A DNA stretch of 8,832 nt, taken from the NCBI GenBank assembly GCA_946481035.1, contig CAMLNK010000109.1, positions 1 to 8,832 of the forward strand. The letters are read 5' to 3'. Source of the DNA: an uncultured Dyadobacter sp. (GTDB lineage Bacteria > Bacteroidota > Bacteroidia > Cytophagales > Spirosomataceae). The number at the start of each line of letters is the position of its first letter. The stretch's first letter is position 1. Positions 7,624 to 8,832 of the stretch are shown in pieces. Under the pieces are notes generated by a model that saw only the letters and a list, made by a program, of their open reading frames with translations, made no database searches and was not told the origin of the DNA. The translations under genes were made by a program, and so were the position numbers.

Positions 7624-8820
7624 TTATGGTGTTACAATAATGGTTTTGTCTTCAATTCTGAATTTCACCCCGCTTAGCGAAAGGATTTTCATCACACTCG
7701 AAACATTGGAGTTGCGCGGGAGCCGGCCGGTGAAGTTCTCACCACGGCTGTTACCCTCGTAGCGCACCTGTACATCATACCAGCGCGAGACCTGCCGCAT
7801 GATGCTTTCCAGGCTCTCGTCTTCAAACTGGAAAAAACCGTCCTTCCACGAAAGCTCCTTGCCTGTGTCGACGTCATCCACTACACGCATGCTGCCCGTG
7901 GCCGTACCGATCCGAATCTGCTGACCCGGCGCGAGCAATGCCTGTTTGCCGCCACGTGTCACTTTTACGGCTCCTTCCAGCAGCGTCGTACGCATAATCT
8001 TCTCATCCTCGTAGGCCATTACATTGAAATGTGTGCCGAGCACAGTGATCTCGGTCGCCCCGTTCTTGACGACAAAAGGCATTTGCCTGTTATGTGCCAC
8101 TTCGAAATACACTTCACCGGTAATCTCCACGTTGCGTTGCTTGCCGGTGAATGCAGTCGGGAAGCGCAGGCTCGACGCCGCATTGAGCCAAACGCCGGTC
8201 CCATCGGGCAGTACGATATGGTATTGCCCCCCTTTGGGCGTCGTGACGGTATTGAAAACCGGGGCATTTTCGGTTTTTCCACCCGATTTATACACCAGCT
8301 GGCCTTTTCCCGACTGGGTTACACTCGTGCCTCCCTGGCTGGCGAGCAGTCCGCTGCCGGCACTGTCGAGGCTGATACTCGATCCGTCTGCCAAAGTCAG
8401 AATGGCTTTGTTGCCACCGGGCGGAATGTCGGCCAGCTGCACCTTCGCTGCTTTCGACTGTTGCGCTGTTTCGCGGCTACCCCGGTAGTCGGTCCACCAA
8501 TACACGCCAAACCCGATCACCAGTGCCGCTGCGACCAGCTTCGGCCAGAGCCAGGTAATGCTACCGCTGTGTTTTGGCTGCGCTTCCTCGTCCCAGACCG
8601 CTTGCTCCATCGGAAAAATATTAGCCAGAATGCGGTCAGAAACCAATTCGGGCATCGGTTGTTCCGGCTCGAACCGCTCCCACGCATGTTCCAGCGCCTG
8701 GGCGAAACGCTCGTCGTCCGGGTTAACCCGCACCCATTCGGCCAGCTCCCGCTGCTCTGCCGCTTCCAGGGTTCCCTCGATCAGTTTTCCAATTAAAATT
8801 TCGATCCGTTCGTCAGGCAT
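7624..8820 (-). CDS. fecR: FecR-family anti-sigma factor (DUF4974-containing), inner membrane
   Basis: Regulator that spans the inner membrane. The cytoplasmic N-terminus binds an ECF sigma factor, and the periplasmic part receives the signal from the STN domain of the outer-membrane transporter. The 398-aa protein has a cytoplasmic helical region (1-85, starting MPDERIEILIGKLIEGTL), one membrane segment (about 89-109, WLWPKLVAAALVIGFGVYWW), and a FecR domain (about 190-290) with VTTPKGGQYHIVLPDGTGVWLN-type residues at 192-213, GEVYFEVAH (235-243) and VLGTHFNVMAY (260-270). A C-terminal DUF4974/STN-like domain ends it (about 328-397, from DGFFQFEDESLESIM to DKTIIVTP). This is full family length. 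The ATG at 8818-8820 is preceded by AT-rich TGAAGATATTTT, typical for the phylum. Only 12 bases remain upstream, so the expected ECF sigma gene is not in view. The susC gene begins 149 bases downstream. Confidence 0.95.
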   Translation of the reverse strand: MPDERIEILIGKLIEGTLEAAEQRELAEWVRVNPDDERFAQALEHAWERFEPEQPMPELVSDRILANIFPMEQAVWDEEAQPKHSGSITWLWPKLVAAALVIGFGVYWWTDYRGSRETAQQSKAAKVQLADIPPGGNKAILTLADGSSISLDSAGSGLLASQGGTSVTQSGKGQLVYKSGGKTENAPVFNTVTTPKGGQYHIVLPDGTGVWLNAASSLRFPTAFTGKQRNVEITGEVYFEVAHNRQMPFVVKNGATEITVLGTHFNVMAYEDEKIMRTTLLEGAVKVTRGGKQALLAPGQQIRIGTATGSMRVVDDVDTGKELSWKDGFFQFEDESLESIMRQVSRWYDVQVRYEGNSRGENFTGRLPRNSNVSSVMKILSLSGVKFRIEDKTIIVTP

Positions 8821-8832
8821 AAAATATCTTCA

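Noticed and set aside
8029..8796. Plus-strand open frame of 255 codons opposite fecR
   Set aside because: It is antisense to the full-length FecR domain protein and has no recognisable features.
1..8832. Insertion sequences, CRISPR arrays, tRNA or rRNA genes, attachment sites
   Set aside because: No transposase frame, terminal inverted repeats, regularly spaced repeats or RNA gene motifs were seen. The window is almost fully occupied by four genes.

Overview
The window reads as one co-directional operon on the minus strand, from a Bacteroidota bacterium. Evidence: an adjacent SusC/SusD pair, a FecR-type anti-sigma factor with the Bacteroidota C-terminal DUF4974 domain, an STN domain at the front of SusC, and no clear Shine-Dalgarno sequences before the starts. 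The roughly 50% GC content and the SusC/FecR architecture fit Cytophagales (Dyadobacter- or Spirosoma-like). That placement is inference; no rRNA or marker gene is present.

Layout in transcription order (right to left). A fecR-like anti-sigma gene (8820-7624) starts 12 bases inside the right edge, so its partner ECF sigma gene is probably just outside. A 149-base gap (7623-7475) follows, holding an imperfect hairpin, three TGCCAG repeats and a possible ECF-type promoter. Next come a 1118-aa SusC-like TonB-dependent transporter/transducer with an STN domain (7474-4118) and, 15 bases on, a 538-aa SusD-like surface lipoprotein (4102-2486). After a perfect 15-bp intercistronic hairpin (2480-2442) comes a GH89 alpha-N-acetylglucosaminidase of the human NAGLU type (2377-116). 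The last 115 bases hold no gene that I can see, only a short AT-rich palindrome.

Working model (inference from family knowledge): a small trans-envelope-regulated glycan utilisation locus. SusD captures and SusC imports a glycan carrying a terminal alpha-linked GlcNAc. The periplasmic GH89 removes that residue. Substrate-loaded SusC signals through its STN domain to the periplasmic part of FecR, releasing an ECF sigma factor that raises transcription of susCD and the enzyme. The only enzyme visible is GH89. There is no sulfatase, lyase or other glycosidase here, so either the substrate is simple or the rest of the locus lies left of position 1.

The coding genes belong to known families. The less routine parts are the two non-coding elements: the fecR-susC intergenic structure, and the perfect hairpin between susD and GH89 that contains the most upstream in-frame ATG of the GH89 reading frame.
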